The notes: generated by a model from the sequence alone, not told the origin. 24,142 nucleotides of DNA from Bacteroidetes bacterium UBA4408 (GCA_002389785.1 DGQS01000210.1:1-24142); one strand, 5' to 3'. Positions 7,939 to 16,205 are shown, numbered from the stretch's first letter. Numbers and translations are program-made.

Positions 7939-9527
7939 TATTTATCTTCTTCTGTGGCAAGCTTGATTCCGTCAATCTTTATTTCTGAATCATTTTTGTA
8001 GTTGATTATTGTCTCAAGCACGCCGTCGTAGTTGTAATACTTCCAGTTGTCTTCCTTGCGACCAACGGCATAGTTTCCCTCTTCACGTACTTTTCCATTG
8101 TCAAAATAGTAGGTGTGTTTTCCATCCGGGTTACCGTCAATGTACTTTCCTTCAAAGGCTGGCTTTCCGTTTAAAAAAACAATTTTCCACTCTCCGTCTT
8201 TTTGACCATTTTTATAACTTCCTTCTTCACGCACGTCACCGTCTTCGCTTTTCCATGCACCTTCCTTTTCGCCATCTACATAAGCTCCTTGTGTTATAAC
8301 TCTTCCGCTATCGTTGTATTCGGTCATGGTGCCTTCTTCCATCCCATTCAAAAAAGTTTCTTCCCTAAGTAAATTACCACTCTCGTAAAACCATAGCCAT
8401 TTTCCACTAGGTTTGGCGCCTTTTAAAAATTTTCCTTTTTGTTCAACCTTTCCATTTTGATGATAAAAAACCCAATCGCCATTTCTTCTTCCGTCAATGT
8501 ATTCGCCTTCGGCTTTAAGCTCTCCGCTTACGTAATACTCCTTCCACTTGCCTTGCTGATAGCCCTTTTCATCATATACTCCTTCACCTATTAATTCGCC
8601 ATCTTTGTAAACTTTTGAGTTAACAATTGCGCCTTCTTCGTTGTAAAACCTTGTTACGCCTTCTGCTATTCCGTCTTTAAATGTGCCCGAAGATTTAAGT
8701 TTTCCACTTTCAAAAAAATCGTTCTTTACATCCAGTTTCACTAATTCAGCAACATTTTTTTTAAGTACTCCGTATTCGTACTTTTCTGTTTTAATAAGGT
8801 TGCCGTCAAGTCCATATTCTTTATAATAACCATCCAACTTATCGTCGGTATATTTGCATTCGGTATGCACCATGTTGTTGGGATAAAAGGTTTTCCAATT
8901 ACCTTGCTTGTTCCCAAATTTGTCTTTGCGGTTTATTTTTTCTTCACGTGTAACATATCCATTTTTATAAGTAGTAATGGTAAGTACTAAACTGTCTTTT
9001 GAAAACTCTCGCCCCTCTCCTTCTTCTTTACCCTTGCTAAAAGGAATAACTTTGTGTATAAACCCCTCTTTAAAATAATAAGACGGTCCTTCTTTTACAT
9101 CGTTTTTGTAAGCTTCTTCCGACAGGAGTTTTTGTGTTTCCGATGAATATGTTTTTTTCGTTCCATTCTTTTTTCCTTCCACATACATAAATTCCGATAC
9201 CACAATTCCTTCTTGAGAATAAAATTTCCAAATACTGTCGAGTTGAAAATTTTTTCTATTTCCTTCCGATTTTAAAATCCCGTTTTCATAATAGGTTTTC
9301 CAGTATCCGTCCGGTTTACCATTAAGCATGTTTCCCTCGCTGGAAACCTTTCCGTTAGAATGATAAAATTTTACCTGTCCGTTTTGCAAATTTTGTGCGC
9401 TGCTTTCTTGTGCGTAGCACGCGAAATTTTTTTGAAAAATAAGGGTTGCTATAAATACTATGACAGAGCTTATTAACAGCTTATTAACTTGCAATGTTTC
9501 CTTCCAGACGTGCTGCTTATGATTCAT
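7938..9527 (-). CDS. Secreted MORN/YwqK-type repeat protein
   Basis: The protein has 529 residues. An N-terminal signal sequence (hydrophobic about 17-32, probable cleavage after CYA at residue 39) is followed almost entirely by repeats of about 20-25 residues of the type G-x-W-K-x-Y-Y-x-N-G-x-L-x-x-E-G (about 48-520). This is the MORN-variant repeat that automated annotation often labels YwqK-family antitoxin; no toxin partner is visible here. The domain is thought to form an elongated beta structure for binding. Its stop overlaps the kinase start (TAATG), so it belongs to the two-component operon and may be a periplasmic or surface input factor. It starts 43 bp after nadA with no clear promoter between them. 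Confidence 0.85.
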   Translation of the reverse strand: MNHKQHVWKETLQVNKLLISSVIVFIATLIFQKNFACYAQESSAQNLQNGQVKFYHSNGKVSSEGNMLNGKPDGYWKTYYENGILKSEGNRKNFQLDSIWKFYSQEGIVVSEFMYVEGKKNGTKKTYSSETQKLLSEEAYKNDVKEGPSYYFKEGFIHKVIPFSKGKEEGEGREFSKDSLVLTITTYKNGYVTREEKINRKDKFGNKQGNWKTFYPNNMVHTECKYTDDKLDGYYKEYGLDGNLIKTEKYEYGVLKKNVAELVKLDVKNDFFESGKLKSSGTFKDGIAEGVTRFYNEEGAIVNSKVYKDGELIGEGVYDEKGYQQGKWKEYYVSGELKAEGEYIDGRRNGDWVFYHQNGKVEQKGKFLKGAKPSGKWLWFYESGNLLREETFLNGMEEGTMTEYNDSGRVITQGAYVDGEKEGAWKSEDGDVREEGSYKNGQKDGEWKIVFLNGKPAFEGKYIDGNPDGKHTYYFDNGKVREEGNYAVGRKEDNWKYYNYDGVLETIINYKNDSEIKIDGIKLATEEDK

Positions 9528-9570
9528 TTTTTTGTTCTTCTTTTATATTTATATCCTTTTAATGTTTCTT

Positions 9571-10560
9571 TTACAGGCCCAATTTTTCTGATATTTCCAA
9601 CATTCTATGAATTGAACCTTCTGCTTGTTTAATCAACGTTTCATCCAAATAAATTTCAGGCGTTTCATACTTTAAACAAGTATAAACTTTTTCAAGTGTA
9701 TTTAGTTTCATATGCGGACAGTCGTTGCAAGCACAAGAATTATTAGGTGGTGCAGGAATAAACGTTTTTTTTGGTGACGATTTTTGCATTTGATGAATAA
9801 TTCCTGCTTCGGTAGCAACAATAAATTCTTGATGCGGCTGATTAATTGTGTACTTTAATAATGCGGTAGTACTGCCAATAAAATCGGCCATTTCAAGCAA
9901 TGAAGCTTCACACTCGGGATGTGCAATAAGTTTTGCTTCGGGATGAACAAGCTTTAATTTTAGTATTTTTTGAAGTGAAAAAATTTCATGTACCATACAT
10001 GCCCCATTCCATAGCAACATGTTTCGGCCGGTCTTTTTATTAATATAATTTCCAAGATTTTTATCGGGCGCAAAAATAATTTTTTGATTTGCCGGTAAGC
10101 TTTCAACAATTTTAACAGCATTGGTGCTGGTACAAACTATATCGGTTAGGGCTTTAATTTGTGCTGAACAATTTACGTACGAAATCACCAAATGATCGGG
10201 ATGCTGTGCTTTAAATTCCGAAAATGCTTCTGCTGTACAACTATCAGCTAAAGAGCAACCGGCTTTTAAATCGGGCAGTATAACTTTTTTTCCGGGTGAT
10301 AATATTTTTGCCGTTTCAGCCATAAAATGAACACCTGCAAAAACTATAATATCCGCTTTTGTTTTTGCAGCTTGTTGCGACAAACCTAAACTATCGCCTA
10401 TATAATCTGCTATATCCTGAATATCTGCATGTTGATAATAGTGCGCTAAAATTACCGCGTTTTTTTCCCTTTTTAATTTTTCAATCTCAGCAAACAGATC
10501 CAAAGATACATCAACTTCTTTATCTAAAAATCCCTTTTTTATAACTTCAACAGAGTTCAT
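9571..10560 (-). CDS. nadA: Quinolinate synthase NadA
   Basis: The protein has 329 residues and is full length. NadA condenses iminoaspartate with dihydroxyacetone phosphate to quinolinate, the second step of de novo NAD synthesis, using a [4Fe-4S] cluster. Family motifs are AVILAHYYQ near residue 35, DSLGLS at 56-61, AGCSLADSC at 100-108, NGACMVHE at 185-192, HPECEAS and the C-terminal CACNDC at 276-281. Likely cluster ligands are Cys102, Cys188 and Cys281. The partner genes nadB and nadC are not in the window. A 527-bp non-coding region lies upstream with repeated TGTTAGTA, a possible operator set. Downstream it may be co-transcribed with the MORN-kinase-regulator genes. Confidence 0.97.
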   Translation of the reverse strand: MNSVEVIKKGFLDKEVDVSLDLFAEIEKLKREKNAVILAHYYQHADIQDIADYIGDSLGLSQQAAKTKADIIVFAGVHFMAETAKILSPGKKVILPDLKAGCSLADSCTAEAFSEFKAQHPDHLVISYVNCSAQIKALTDIVCTSTNAVKIVESLPANQKIIFAPDKNLGNYINKKTGRNMLLWNGACMVHEIFSLQKILKLKLVHPEAKLIAHPECEASLLEMADFIGSTTALLKYTINQPHQEFIVATEAGIIHQMQKSSPKKTFIPAPPNNSCACNDCPHMKLNTLEKVYTCLKYETPEIYLDETLIKQAEGSIHRMLEISEKLGL

Positions 10561-10609
10561 ATTATTTAAATATTTTTTAAAATTTATTTTCTTATTAATG
10601 TTATTAGCC

Positions 10610-10738
10610 TGTTAGTACTGTTAGTATTTTTTTAAAGAAGTTATTGTACGTATCACTTCTAATTTATTACTAACATTTTTTTAACAGATTAACTACTTGA
10701 TAGTGTATTAATGAGCTTATTTATACAGCTTGTTAGTA
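10610..10738. repeat. Cluster of four TGTTAGTA sites upstream of nadA
   Basis: Exact TGTTAGTA lies at 10610-10617, 10619-10626 and 10731-10738, and the inverted form TACTAACA at 10668-10675. The first two form a 9-bp tandem (TGTTAGTAC then TGTTAGTAT). All lie 50-178 bp before the nadA start. Recurrence of one 8-mer four times in about 130 bp suggests binding sites for a regulator, possibly one that senses NAD status. Which regulator is unknown. Confidence 0.5.
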
Positions 10739-11053
10739 ACCATTATTGATAATAAATTTATATAGTTTTGAGCGTTAACCATTGTTCATTTTATGTGCGA
10801 AATTTAGCTGTAAATTTTCTCATAAACTTCCCTTCACATGATTTGTTTTTTTATACACAATTAGTTTTGAAAAAGATGGTTTTTACTTATGAGTGAAAAA
10901 TAAACAACTTTATTAAATACCAACAATTTCACTGTTGATTAGTATTATTTAAATCGCCCTATAAATCAGTTATTTATTTTTTTGCAAAACTAAGATTTGT
11001 TAATATGTTTTTATTACTTGCTGCTTCAACAAGTATTGAGTAATCAAAAATTT

Positions 11054-11061
11054 TACTTTTG
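11054..11061 (+). promoter_or_regulatory. Probable -7 element of rpiB
   Basis: TACTTTTG fits TAnnTTTG and lies 26 bp before the rpiB ATG. The nearest upstream TTG (11036-11038) gives a 15-bp spacer, shorter than the usual value of about 19, so the -33 box is doubtful. Confidence 0.4.
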
Positions 11062-11087
11062 TTCAATTAAGTATAAAGGTATTAAAA

Positions 11088-11516
11088 ATGAAAATAGCAA
11101 TTGGTGCAGATCATGCAGGTTATAACTTAAAAGAGCAATTAATACCTGTATTAAAAGGATTAAATTGTGATATAATTGATGTTGGTACCCATTCGGCAGA
11201 AAGTGTCGATTATCCTGATTTTGCTCATCCGGTAGCAAAATCTGTTGAAGAAAAGGAATGTGCTTTCGGCATACTGATTTGTGGGAGTGGAAATGGGGTA
11301 AATATTACCGCTAACAAGCATCAGGGTATACGTTCTGCGCTATGTTGGAATGTTGAAATTTCAAAATTAGCTCGGCAGCATAATGACGCAAATATTATTG
11401 CCTTACCTGCCCGCTATATCGGTTTTAAAGAAGCTTCCGAAATGGTCGAAGTATTTATTTCGACTCCTTTTGAAGGCGGAAGACACAGTAAGCGGGTGGA
11501 TAAAATTTCGTGTTAA
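11088..11516 (+). CDS. rpiB: Ribose-5-phosphate isomerase B
   Basis: The protein has 142 residues, normal for RpiB/LacAB enzymes. It interconverts ribose 5-phosphate and ribulose 5-phosphate in the non-oxidative pentose phosphate pathway. The start MKIAIGADHAGY carries the Asp8/His9 substrate-binding pair. The phosphate loop ICGSGNG (64-70) contains Cys65, at the position of the catalytic cysteine of this family, followed by NITANKHQGIRSALCW. The sequence ends with the usual EGGRHSKRVDKI segment. The ATG at 11088 follows a short leader with a plausible -7 box. The next gene starts 17 nt after its stop, so the two probably form an operon. Confidence 0.96.
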   Translation: MKIAIGADHAGYNLKEQLIPVLKGLNCDIIDVGTHSAESVDYPDFAHPVAKSVEEKECAFGILICGSGNGVNITANKHQGIRSALCWNVEISKLARQHNDANIIALPARYIGFKEASEMVEVFISTPFEGGRHSKRVDKISC

Positions 11517-11533
11517 ATAACAGAATTTCAACC

Positions 11534-12913
11534 ATGAAAACCGAAAATAAATTTTTTGAAGCAATTGAATCGGTTGCATTTAATAAAGAACACAAAACGT
11601 TACTTCAGCAAAAATTAAATACCTGTGTAAATCATACTACAGTTGCTAAATCTTTTTATTCTGACCTGGAACTTGCCAGAACCAGAGCCTCCTTTTTAAA
11701 AAGCAAAAGCTTGGATAATTTGGATAAATATTTAATTGAATTTGAAAGTAATTTTATTAAAAAGGGAGGTAAGGTAATTTGGGCACAAGACAATGATGAA
11801 GCTATTAAAGAACTAACTAAATTAATTGAAAAGAAATCAGCAAAAGTTGTTGCTAAAAACAGGGCACTTATTTCGGAAGAATTAGATTTAGTAAACCAAC
11901 TTAAAGTAAATAGTATTAATTGTGTTGAGAGCGATGTTGGTAATTACATACAAAATTTAGCGGGAGAGCTAAGTTATCACCCAGTTTTTCCAACCCTTAA
12001 CCAAAGCCAAAAAAACATAGCCGAAATACTTAAAAGTGATTTAATTTCTGATAATTCTATCCATGCGCGCGATATTGCTGCATCTATTTGCATAAAAATA
12101 AAACAACAACTAAAAGAAGCTCAAATTTCGTTGTTGGGGGTTAATTTTTTAGTTGCAGATGCCGGCGCTGCAGTAATTATAGAAAATGAAGCAAACTCAG
12201 CTCAACTTGCTTCGCTTACAAAAACACAGGTTTTTTTAGCCGGAATCGAAGACATTATTCCATCCTTAAATGAGCTGGATTTATTTATACACTTGTACGG
12301 TACATATAGCATTGGAAGTGCAGCATATCCTTACACACACATTGTATCTGGGCAAAAACAGAACGACGAAACCTTCGGTCCCGAAGACGTTTATGTTATT
12401 TTAATTGATAACGGAAGAAGCGATGTATTGGCTCAAACCAATCAACGTAGTGCTTTAAGTTGCATACGTTGTGGCGCTTGCCACAATGTATGTCCGGTGT
12501 ACCGAACCATAGGAGGGCATGCTTACCAATCGGTTTATAATGGACCCATTGGTTCTGTTTTAACTCCGTTAATGAAAGGGCGAGATGAGTATAAATTTTT
12601 AAGCTATGCTACTGTAAGTTCTCAAGAACTATTAGCTGCTTGTCCGGTAAAAATTGATTGCGCTAAATTATTACAACACAATCGCACTGAATCAATAAAA
12701 CTAGCTCCTCCCGGTAAAACTGAAAAATTATCAGTTTTTTTCTGGAAAACAGCCATGTTAAAACGAAGCAATATGGATAAAGGAGGGGCTAAATTAAAGA
12801 ACTTTATGATGCGGCAATTTTTTAAGAAATCATGGGGTGAGCGACGTGAAATGCCCCAGGTAGCGCCAAAATCATTTAATCAGCTTTGGCGCGAAAGAAA
12901 GGGAATAAAATAA
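11534..12913 (+). CDS. lutB: LutB-like LUD-domain iron-sulfur protein with degenerate second cluster motif
   Basis: The protein has 459 residues from the ATG at 11534; a GTG at 11510 inside rpiB is in frame but less likely. The LUD domain spans about 60-300 (NFLVADAGAAVIIENE, LYGTYSIGSAA, DNGRSDVLA). The first ferredoxin motif CIRCGACHNVCPV has Cys310, 313, 316 and 320. In the family a second CxxCxxxCPVKI motif follows; here it reads SSQELLAACPVKIDC, keeping only Cys370 of the expected ligands. LutB acts with LutA and LutC in L-lactate oxidation to pyruvate in Bacillus. No lutA or lutC is adjacent, so lactate use is only inferred. By standard two-cluster ligation, cluster I could still form and cluster II probably not. 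A two-way terminator follows the gene. Confidence 0.82.
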   Translation: MKTENKFFEAIESVAFNKEHKTLLQQKLNTCVNHTTVAKSFYSDLELARTRASFLKSKSLDNLDKYLIEFESNFIKKGGKVIWAQDNDEAIKELTKLIEKKSAKVVAKNRALISEELDLVNQLKVNSINCVESDVGNYIQNLAGELSYHPVFPTLNQSQKNIAEILKSDLISDNSIHARDIAASICIKIKQQLKEAQISLLGVNFLVADAGAAVIIENEANSAQLASLTKTQVFLAGIEDIIPSLNELDLFIHLYGTYSIGSAAYPYTHIVSGQKQNDETFGPEDVYVILIDNGRSDVLAQTNQRSALSCIRCGACHNVCPVYRTIGGHAYQSVYNGPIGSVLTPLMKGRDEYKFLSYATVSSQELLAACPVKIDCAKLLQHNRTESIKLAPPGKTEKLSVFFWKTAMLKRSNMDKGGAKLKNFMMRQFFKKSWGERREMPQVAPKSFNQLWRERKGIK

Positions 12914-12934
12914 ATTGTGTGTGCTTATAGAAAC

Positions 12935-12967
12935 AAAAAAACCCAATCGAATGGATTGGGTTTTTTA
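12935..12967. terminator. Bidirectional terminator between lutB-like gene and tRNA-Cys
   Basis: A 7-bp GC-containing stem (CCCAATC 12942-12948 with GATTGGG 12954-12960, 5-nt loop) is flanked by an A-run (12935-12941) and a T-run (12961-12966). The hairpin therefore ends in a T tract on either strand. It serves the lutB-like gene on the + strand and tRNA-Cys on the - strand. Confidence 0.88.
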
Positions 12968-12970
12968 TTG

Positions 12971-13041
12971 AGGTCTCGAGCGGATTTGAACCGCTGTACA
13001 AGGTTTTGCAGACCTCTGCCTAACCGCTCGGCCACGAGACC
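12971..13041 (-). tRNA. tRNA-Cys (anticodon GCA)
   Basis: The - strand folds into a complete cloverleaf. The acceptor stem is GGTCTCG with CGAGACC, the D arm GCCGAGCGGTTAGGC, the anticodon stem GAGGT with ACCTT around loop CTGCAAA (anticodon GCA, plus-strand positions 13007-13009), a 4-nt variable loop, and the T arm AGCGG-TTCAAAT-CCGCT. The discriminator is U (12971), typical of tRNA-Cys. The 3' CCA is not encoded and must be added after transcription. Confidence 0.96.
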
Positions 13042-13117
13042 AATAATTTTTGAGCCTGCGAATTTAAAAATTAATATTGATATCGGCAGAGCAGGACAGA
13101 ATAAATCGTACAAAAGC

Positions 13118-13153
13118 AAAAAAAATAACTAAGTAACAAACGTGATTAGTTAT
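13118..13153 (-). terminator. Terminator of the gltX-folB operon
   Basis: On the - strand an 8-bp stem (13146-13153 with 13125-13132, arms ATAACTAA/TTAGTTAT) with a 13-nt loop is followed by a run of T (A-run 13118-13125). The stem includes the folB stop codon. The loop is long and the stem AT-rich, so strength is moderate. Confidence 0.5.
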
Positions 13154-13496
13154 CAATATATACCGTAACACGATCTACATTGCCATTCATTGGAGGATTT
13201 AATTTTGAAACAGCAACATTTAATTTATCAATGGTTTTATAATGGCGCATTATGGCATCATAAATTCGTTTACCAACATGCTCAAGCAATTTTGATCGAA
13301 TTGCCATTTGCTTTTTTACAATATCGTAAATCACCACGTAATCAATTGTCTTTGCAAGAATGTCGGTGGAGGAAGCTGCGCTAAAATTATAATCAATTTT
13401 AATATCAACCGAATAGTTTGCACCAATTTTAGCCTCTTCTTCCATACAGCCATGGTAGCAATAAAGTTTAATTCCTTCAATAACTATTTGTCCCAT
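13146..13496 (-). CDS. folB: Dihydroneopterin aldolase FolB
   Basis: The protein has 116 residues, the usual length. It cleaves 7,8-dihydroneopterin to 6-hydroxymethyl-dihydropterin and glycolaldehyde in folate synthesis. Family motifs are LYCYHGCMEEEAKIG (11-25, with the conserved glutamate), the middle DYVVIYDIV, LLEHVGKRI (Glu72) and the C-terminal VSKLNPPMNGNVDRVTV with the catalytic lysine at about 98. The ATG lies one base after the gltX stop, so it is translated from the gltX transcript. No other folate genes are in the window. Confidence 0.95.
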   Translation of the reverse strand: MGQIVIEGIKLYCYHGCMEEEAKIGANYSVDIKIDYNFSAASSTDILAKTIDYVVIYDIVKKQMAIRSKLLEHVGKRIYDAIMRHYKTIDKLNVAVSKLNPPMNGNVDRVTVYIDN

Positions 13497-13497
13497 C

Positions 13498-15051
13498 CTA
13501 TTTTTTTAAACCTGTTAAAGCCGAATTTAAACGTGCCAGCACTTCTGATTTTCCTAATAACTCAACCATTTCAAACAAAACCGGACCCCCACCAACTCCA
13601 CTTAAACACACCCTAAACAATTGCATTACAGCACCGGGTGAAATTCCACATTTTTCTGCGGTTTCCTTAAATAATTTTTCCGTTTCACTTGCACTGAAAT
13701 CAGCACAAGTAGAAAAGGCATGATGAAGGGTTTTAATGAAACTTTCAGAAGCATCATTCCATCGCTTCTTAATTACTTCCTGGTCATACTCCGCAGGTGC
13801 TACGAAAAAGTACTTTCCTGACTCCCAAAATTCTTCAATAAAATGAGATTTTTCTTTCACTAATTTACACACTCCTTCAATATAATTTTCTGAAAACTGC
13901 TGTGTTGAAATTTTAACTTCTTCGAGGTGCTTTTGTAAAAGGGGAAAAAACAATTTAGCCAACTCTCGATCAGTTTTTTTCCGCAAATATTGTTGATTAA
14001 ACCACTTTGTTTTTTCAGGATCAAACTTGGCCCCTGATTTATTCACTCGTTCAAAACTAAACGCTTCAATTAATTCGGGCATCGAAAAAATCTCCTGGGT
14101 TGTTCCGGGGTTCCATCCCAACATCGCTAACATATTAGCAAAAGCTTCAGGAAAAAAACCACTTTCCTTGTAACCAACATAGTGCTCGCCGGTACTTGGA
14201 TCATTCCAATCTAAAGGAAACATTGGCAATCCGGATTTATCACGTTTCGATAATTTGCCATTTCCGTCAGGTTTTAAAATCAATGGCAAATGCGCCAATT
14301 GTGGCATTTTATCCTCCCAACCTAAATATCTATAAATCAGAATATGCGCGGGGGCTGATGGTAACCACTCCTCCCCTCTTACTGCATGCGAAATCTCCAT
14401 AAGGTAATCATCCACAATATGTGCCAGGTGATAGGTAGGCATGCCGTCGCTTTTTAGTAAAACCTTATCATCTACTTGCGAAGAGTTTACCAGCACCCAT
14501 CCTCGAATAATGTCGTGAAAGCGAATTTCTTCATTCCGGGGTACCTTTAAACGTATTACGAAAGGAACTTTGTTTTGCATCAGTTTATTTACCTCGTCTT
14601 CACTTAGCGTAAGCGAATTGCGCATAGTTTGACGTGAAACAGAATTGTATTGTGGCGCAGCAACTTTAGCGGCTTCCAATCGCTTTCGCATTGCGTCTAA
14701 TTCTTCGGCTGTATCGAAAGCATAATAAGCATGTCCGCTTTTCACCAATTGATCGGCATATTGTTGATAAATTCCTTTTTCTTTTCTTTCGCTTTGGCGG
14801 TAAGGAGCATGTGGACCACCAACACCCACACCTTCGTCTATTTTAATTCCGGTCCATTGTAATGCAGCAATAATATACTCCTCGGCACCTTTCACATAGC
14901 GGGTTTGATCCGTATCCTCAATTCGAAGCAAAAAATCGCCTCCGTGTTTTTTAGCAAATAAATAATTAAATAATGCAGTTCTTACACCACCCATATGCAA
15001 ACCACCCGTTGGGCTTGGTGCAAAACGCAATCGTACTCTACGGTTTTCCAT
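13498..15051 (-). CDS. gltX: Glutamyl-tRNA synthetase
   Basis: The protein has 517 residues from the ATG at 15051 (MENRRVRLRFAPSPTGG). An in-frame extension of 14 residues upstream lacks family similarity and was dropped. This class I aminoacyl-tRNA synthetase charges tRNA-Glu. The HIGH-type signature is GGLHMGG (15-21) and the KMSKS-type loop is KLSKRDKSG near residue 260; the alpha-helical anticodon-binding region fills the C-terminus. Length fits the family. Whether it also charges tRNA-Gln cannot be judged from the sequence. It is the first gene of a gltX-folB pair with a 1-nt gap. Confidence 0.97.
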   Translation of the reverse strand: MENRRVRLRFAPSPTGGLHMGGVRTALFNYLFAKKHGGDFLLRIEDTDQTRYVKGAEEYIIAALQWTGIKIDEGVGVGGPHAPYRQSERKEKGIYQQYADQLVKSGHAYYAFDTAEELDAMRKRLEAAKVAAPQYNSVSRQTMRNSLTLSEDEVNKLMQNKVPFVIRLKVPRNEEIRFHDIIRGWVLVNSSQVDDKVLLKSDGMPTYHLAHIVDDYLMEISHAVRGEEWLPSAPAHILIYRYLGWEDKMPQLAHLPLILKPDGNGKLSKRDKSGLPMFPLDWNDPSTGEHYVGYKESGFFPEAFANMLAMLGWNPGTTQEIFSMPELIEAFSFERVNKSGAKFDPEKTKWFNQQYLRKKTDRELAKLFFPLLQKHLEEVKISTQQFSENYIEGVCKLVKEKSHFIEEFWESGKYFFVAPAEYDQEVIKKRWNDASESFIKTLHHAFSTCADFSASETEKLFKETAEKCGISPGAVMQLFRVCLSGVGGGPVLFEMVELLGKSEVLARLNSALTGLKK

Positions 15052-15071
15052 CTCAAATATAAATTGAGGCG

Positions 15072-15079
15072 CAAAGATA
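15072..15079 (-). promoter_or_regulatory. Probable -7 element of gltX
   Basis: TATCTTTG on the - strand matches TAnnTTTG and lies 20 bp before the chosen gltX ATG at 15051. That position supports this start over the longer frame beginning at 15093, because the promoter would lie inside the longer frame. No good TTTG is seen 19 bp upstream. Confidence 0.4.
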
Positions 15080-15149
15080 AAAAGTGAAACCACACCGCAG
15101 ATGACTTATCCAATAATAATTTGACCCAACAGCTAATTGCTAAACTTAG

Positions 15150-15157
15150 TACATTTG
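15150..15157 (+). promoter_or_regulatory. Possible -7 element of the methyltransferase gene
   Basis: TACATTTG matches TAnnTTTG, 49 bp before the ATG at 15207. The upstream TTG at 15121-15123 is 26 bp away, longer than the usual spacing. Confidence 0.35.
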
Positions 15158-15206
15158 CCCTGTGTGAAAACAACCACACATTCACCGACTTAATACTATT
15201 ACTTAT

Positions 15207-16103
15207 ATGCAACTACTTTCGCCTACAGCATGGACCGATTACGAACTGATAGATTCGGGAGATTTTGAAAAACTGGAAAGGTTTGGAAAGTATTTGACAA
15301 TTCGCCCCGAACCACAAGCAGTATGGGATAAGCAGCTTCCACGCAGCGAATGGGATAAAATGGCACATGTACGATTTGTTTCTAAGTCGAGCTCTTCCGG
15401 CGAATGGAAAAAACTCAAGGAAATGCCCGATCAGTGGAAAATAAATTATGCTTTTGCCGGAAATAATCATTGGGCAAAAAACGAACTTCCAACATTGACT
15501 TTCCGACTTGGACTTACCTCCTTTAAACACGTAGGTGTTTTCCCAGAACAAGCCGTTAATTGGGAGTACATTTATAACTCCATTACTGCTATCAAAGCCA
15601 ACAACCCGCGTTTTTTAAACTTATTTGCCTACACAGGAGGCGCTTCTTTAGCAGCAAAAGCAGCCGGTGCCGATGTTACCCATGTGGATTCAATTAAACA
15701 AGTTGTTTCATGGGCGAAAGAAAACATGGACCATTCAAACTTAAGCAACATACGATGGGTAGTTGAAGATGCGCTAAAATTTGTAAAACGAGAAGAAAAA
15801 AGAGGAAACAAATACAACGGAATAATACTTGATCCTCCGGCATTTGGACACGGTCCTAATGGTGAAAAATGGAAGCTGGAAGACAACATTAATGAGATGA
15901 TAAAAGGGGTGGTGAATTTGTTGGATGCAGATGAACACTTTCTTATTTTAAACGCCTATTCACTAGGGTTCTCAAGCATTATTATTGAGAACCTACTTCG
16001 CGAAAAAGGCGGCAAAAAACTTGAAACAGGAGAATTGTTTTTACAATCAAAAGTAAACAACAAGTTACCATTAGGGGTATTTGGAAGGTTTAAAAACTTT
16101 TAA
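15207..16103 (+). CDS. RlmI-like class I SAM-dependent methyltransferase
   Basis: The protein has 298 residues. A Rossmann-fold methyltransferase core holds SAM-binding motif I (LNLFAYTGGASL, 137-148), an acidic residue at strand 2 (HVDSI, Asp161), motif DAL near 188-190 and the catalytic-type LDPPAFG (208-214). This DPPxF pattern and the overall layout match the COG1092/RlmI-RlmK-type rRNA methyltransferases (PF10672). The N-terminal about 130 residues are not a recognisable PUA domain. The likely substrate is 23S rRNA, but the target base is not assignable here. The gene is alone, divergent from gltX. Confidence 0.85.
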   Translation: MQLLSPTAWTDYELIDSGDFEKLERFGKYLTIRPEPQAVWDKQLPRSEWDKMAHVRFVSKSSSSGEWKKLKEMPDQWKINYAFAGNNHWAKNELPTLTFRLGLTSFKHVGVFPEQAVNWEYIYNSITAIKANNPRFLNLFAYTGGASLAAKAAGADVTHVDSIKQVVSWAKENMDHSNLSNIRWVVEDALKFVKREEKRGNKYNGIILDPPAFGHGPNGEKWKLEDNINEMIKGVVNLLDADEHFLILNAYSLGFSSIIIENLLREKGGKKLETGELFLQSKVNNKLPLGVFGRFKNF

Positions 16104-16143
16104 ACTAAACTTATTGCCTTTTAACATTTCTTTTAATGCCAAT

Positions 16144-16160
16144 AAAGAGGCAGACTCTTT
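16144..16160. terminator. Weak hairpin between methyltransferase and DUF4175 genes
   Basis: AAAGAG (16144-16149) pairs with CTCTTT (16155-16160) around a 5-nt loop, followed by CTTTAG. It is a short stem without a clean T-run: a weak terminator for the upstream gene or a chance repeat. Confidence 0.25.
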
Positions 16161-16167
16161 CTTTAGC

Positions 16168-16175
16168 TATATTTG
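16168..16175 (+). promoter_or_regulatory. Probable -7 element of the DUF4175 operon
   Basis: TATATTTG matches TAnnTTTG, 30 bp before the ATG at 16206. No convincing -33 TTTG lies 19 bp upstream, so the call rests on one element and its position. Confidence 0.4.
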
Positions 16176-16205
16176 CAGTATTCGTGCTAATTACAACGGT
16201 TTCAG

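Larger units (their letters stand above)
10561..11087. other. AT-rich divergent regulatory region between nadA and rpiB
   Basis: These 527 bases carry no credible reading frame. They hold four TGTTAGTA copies (three + strand, one inverted) at 10610-10738, a sixth-to-eighth-base-shorter TTAGTA core at 10939-10944, a small inverted repeat TACTTG-N9-CAAGTA at 11015-11035, and a TACTTTTG -7 element for rpiB. I see no RNA gene. The length is unusual beside the tight spacing elsewhere in the window. Confidence 0.6.

Noticed and set aside
7938..9527. MORN/YwqK gene as the antitoxin of a toxin-antitoxin system
   Set aside because: The label comes from automated family naming. The protein has a signal peptide, is 529 residues long and lies next to a two-component system, with no toxin-like small gene nearby.
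12917..13132. Small open frames over 12917-13132 on both strands
   Set aside because: They run across the terminator and the tRNA-Cys gene, which explain this DNA completely.
15052..15093. Longer gltX start at 15093
   Set aside because: The extra 14 residues do not fit the family, and a -7 element (15072-15079) would lie within them. The ATG at 15051 gives the normal synthetase N-terminus.
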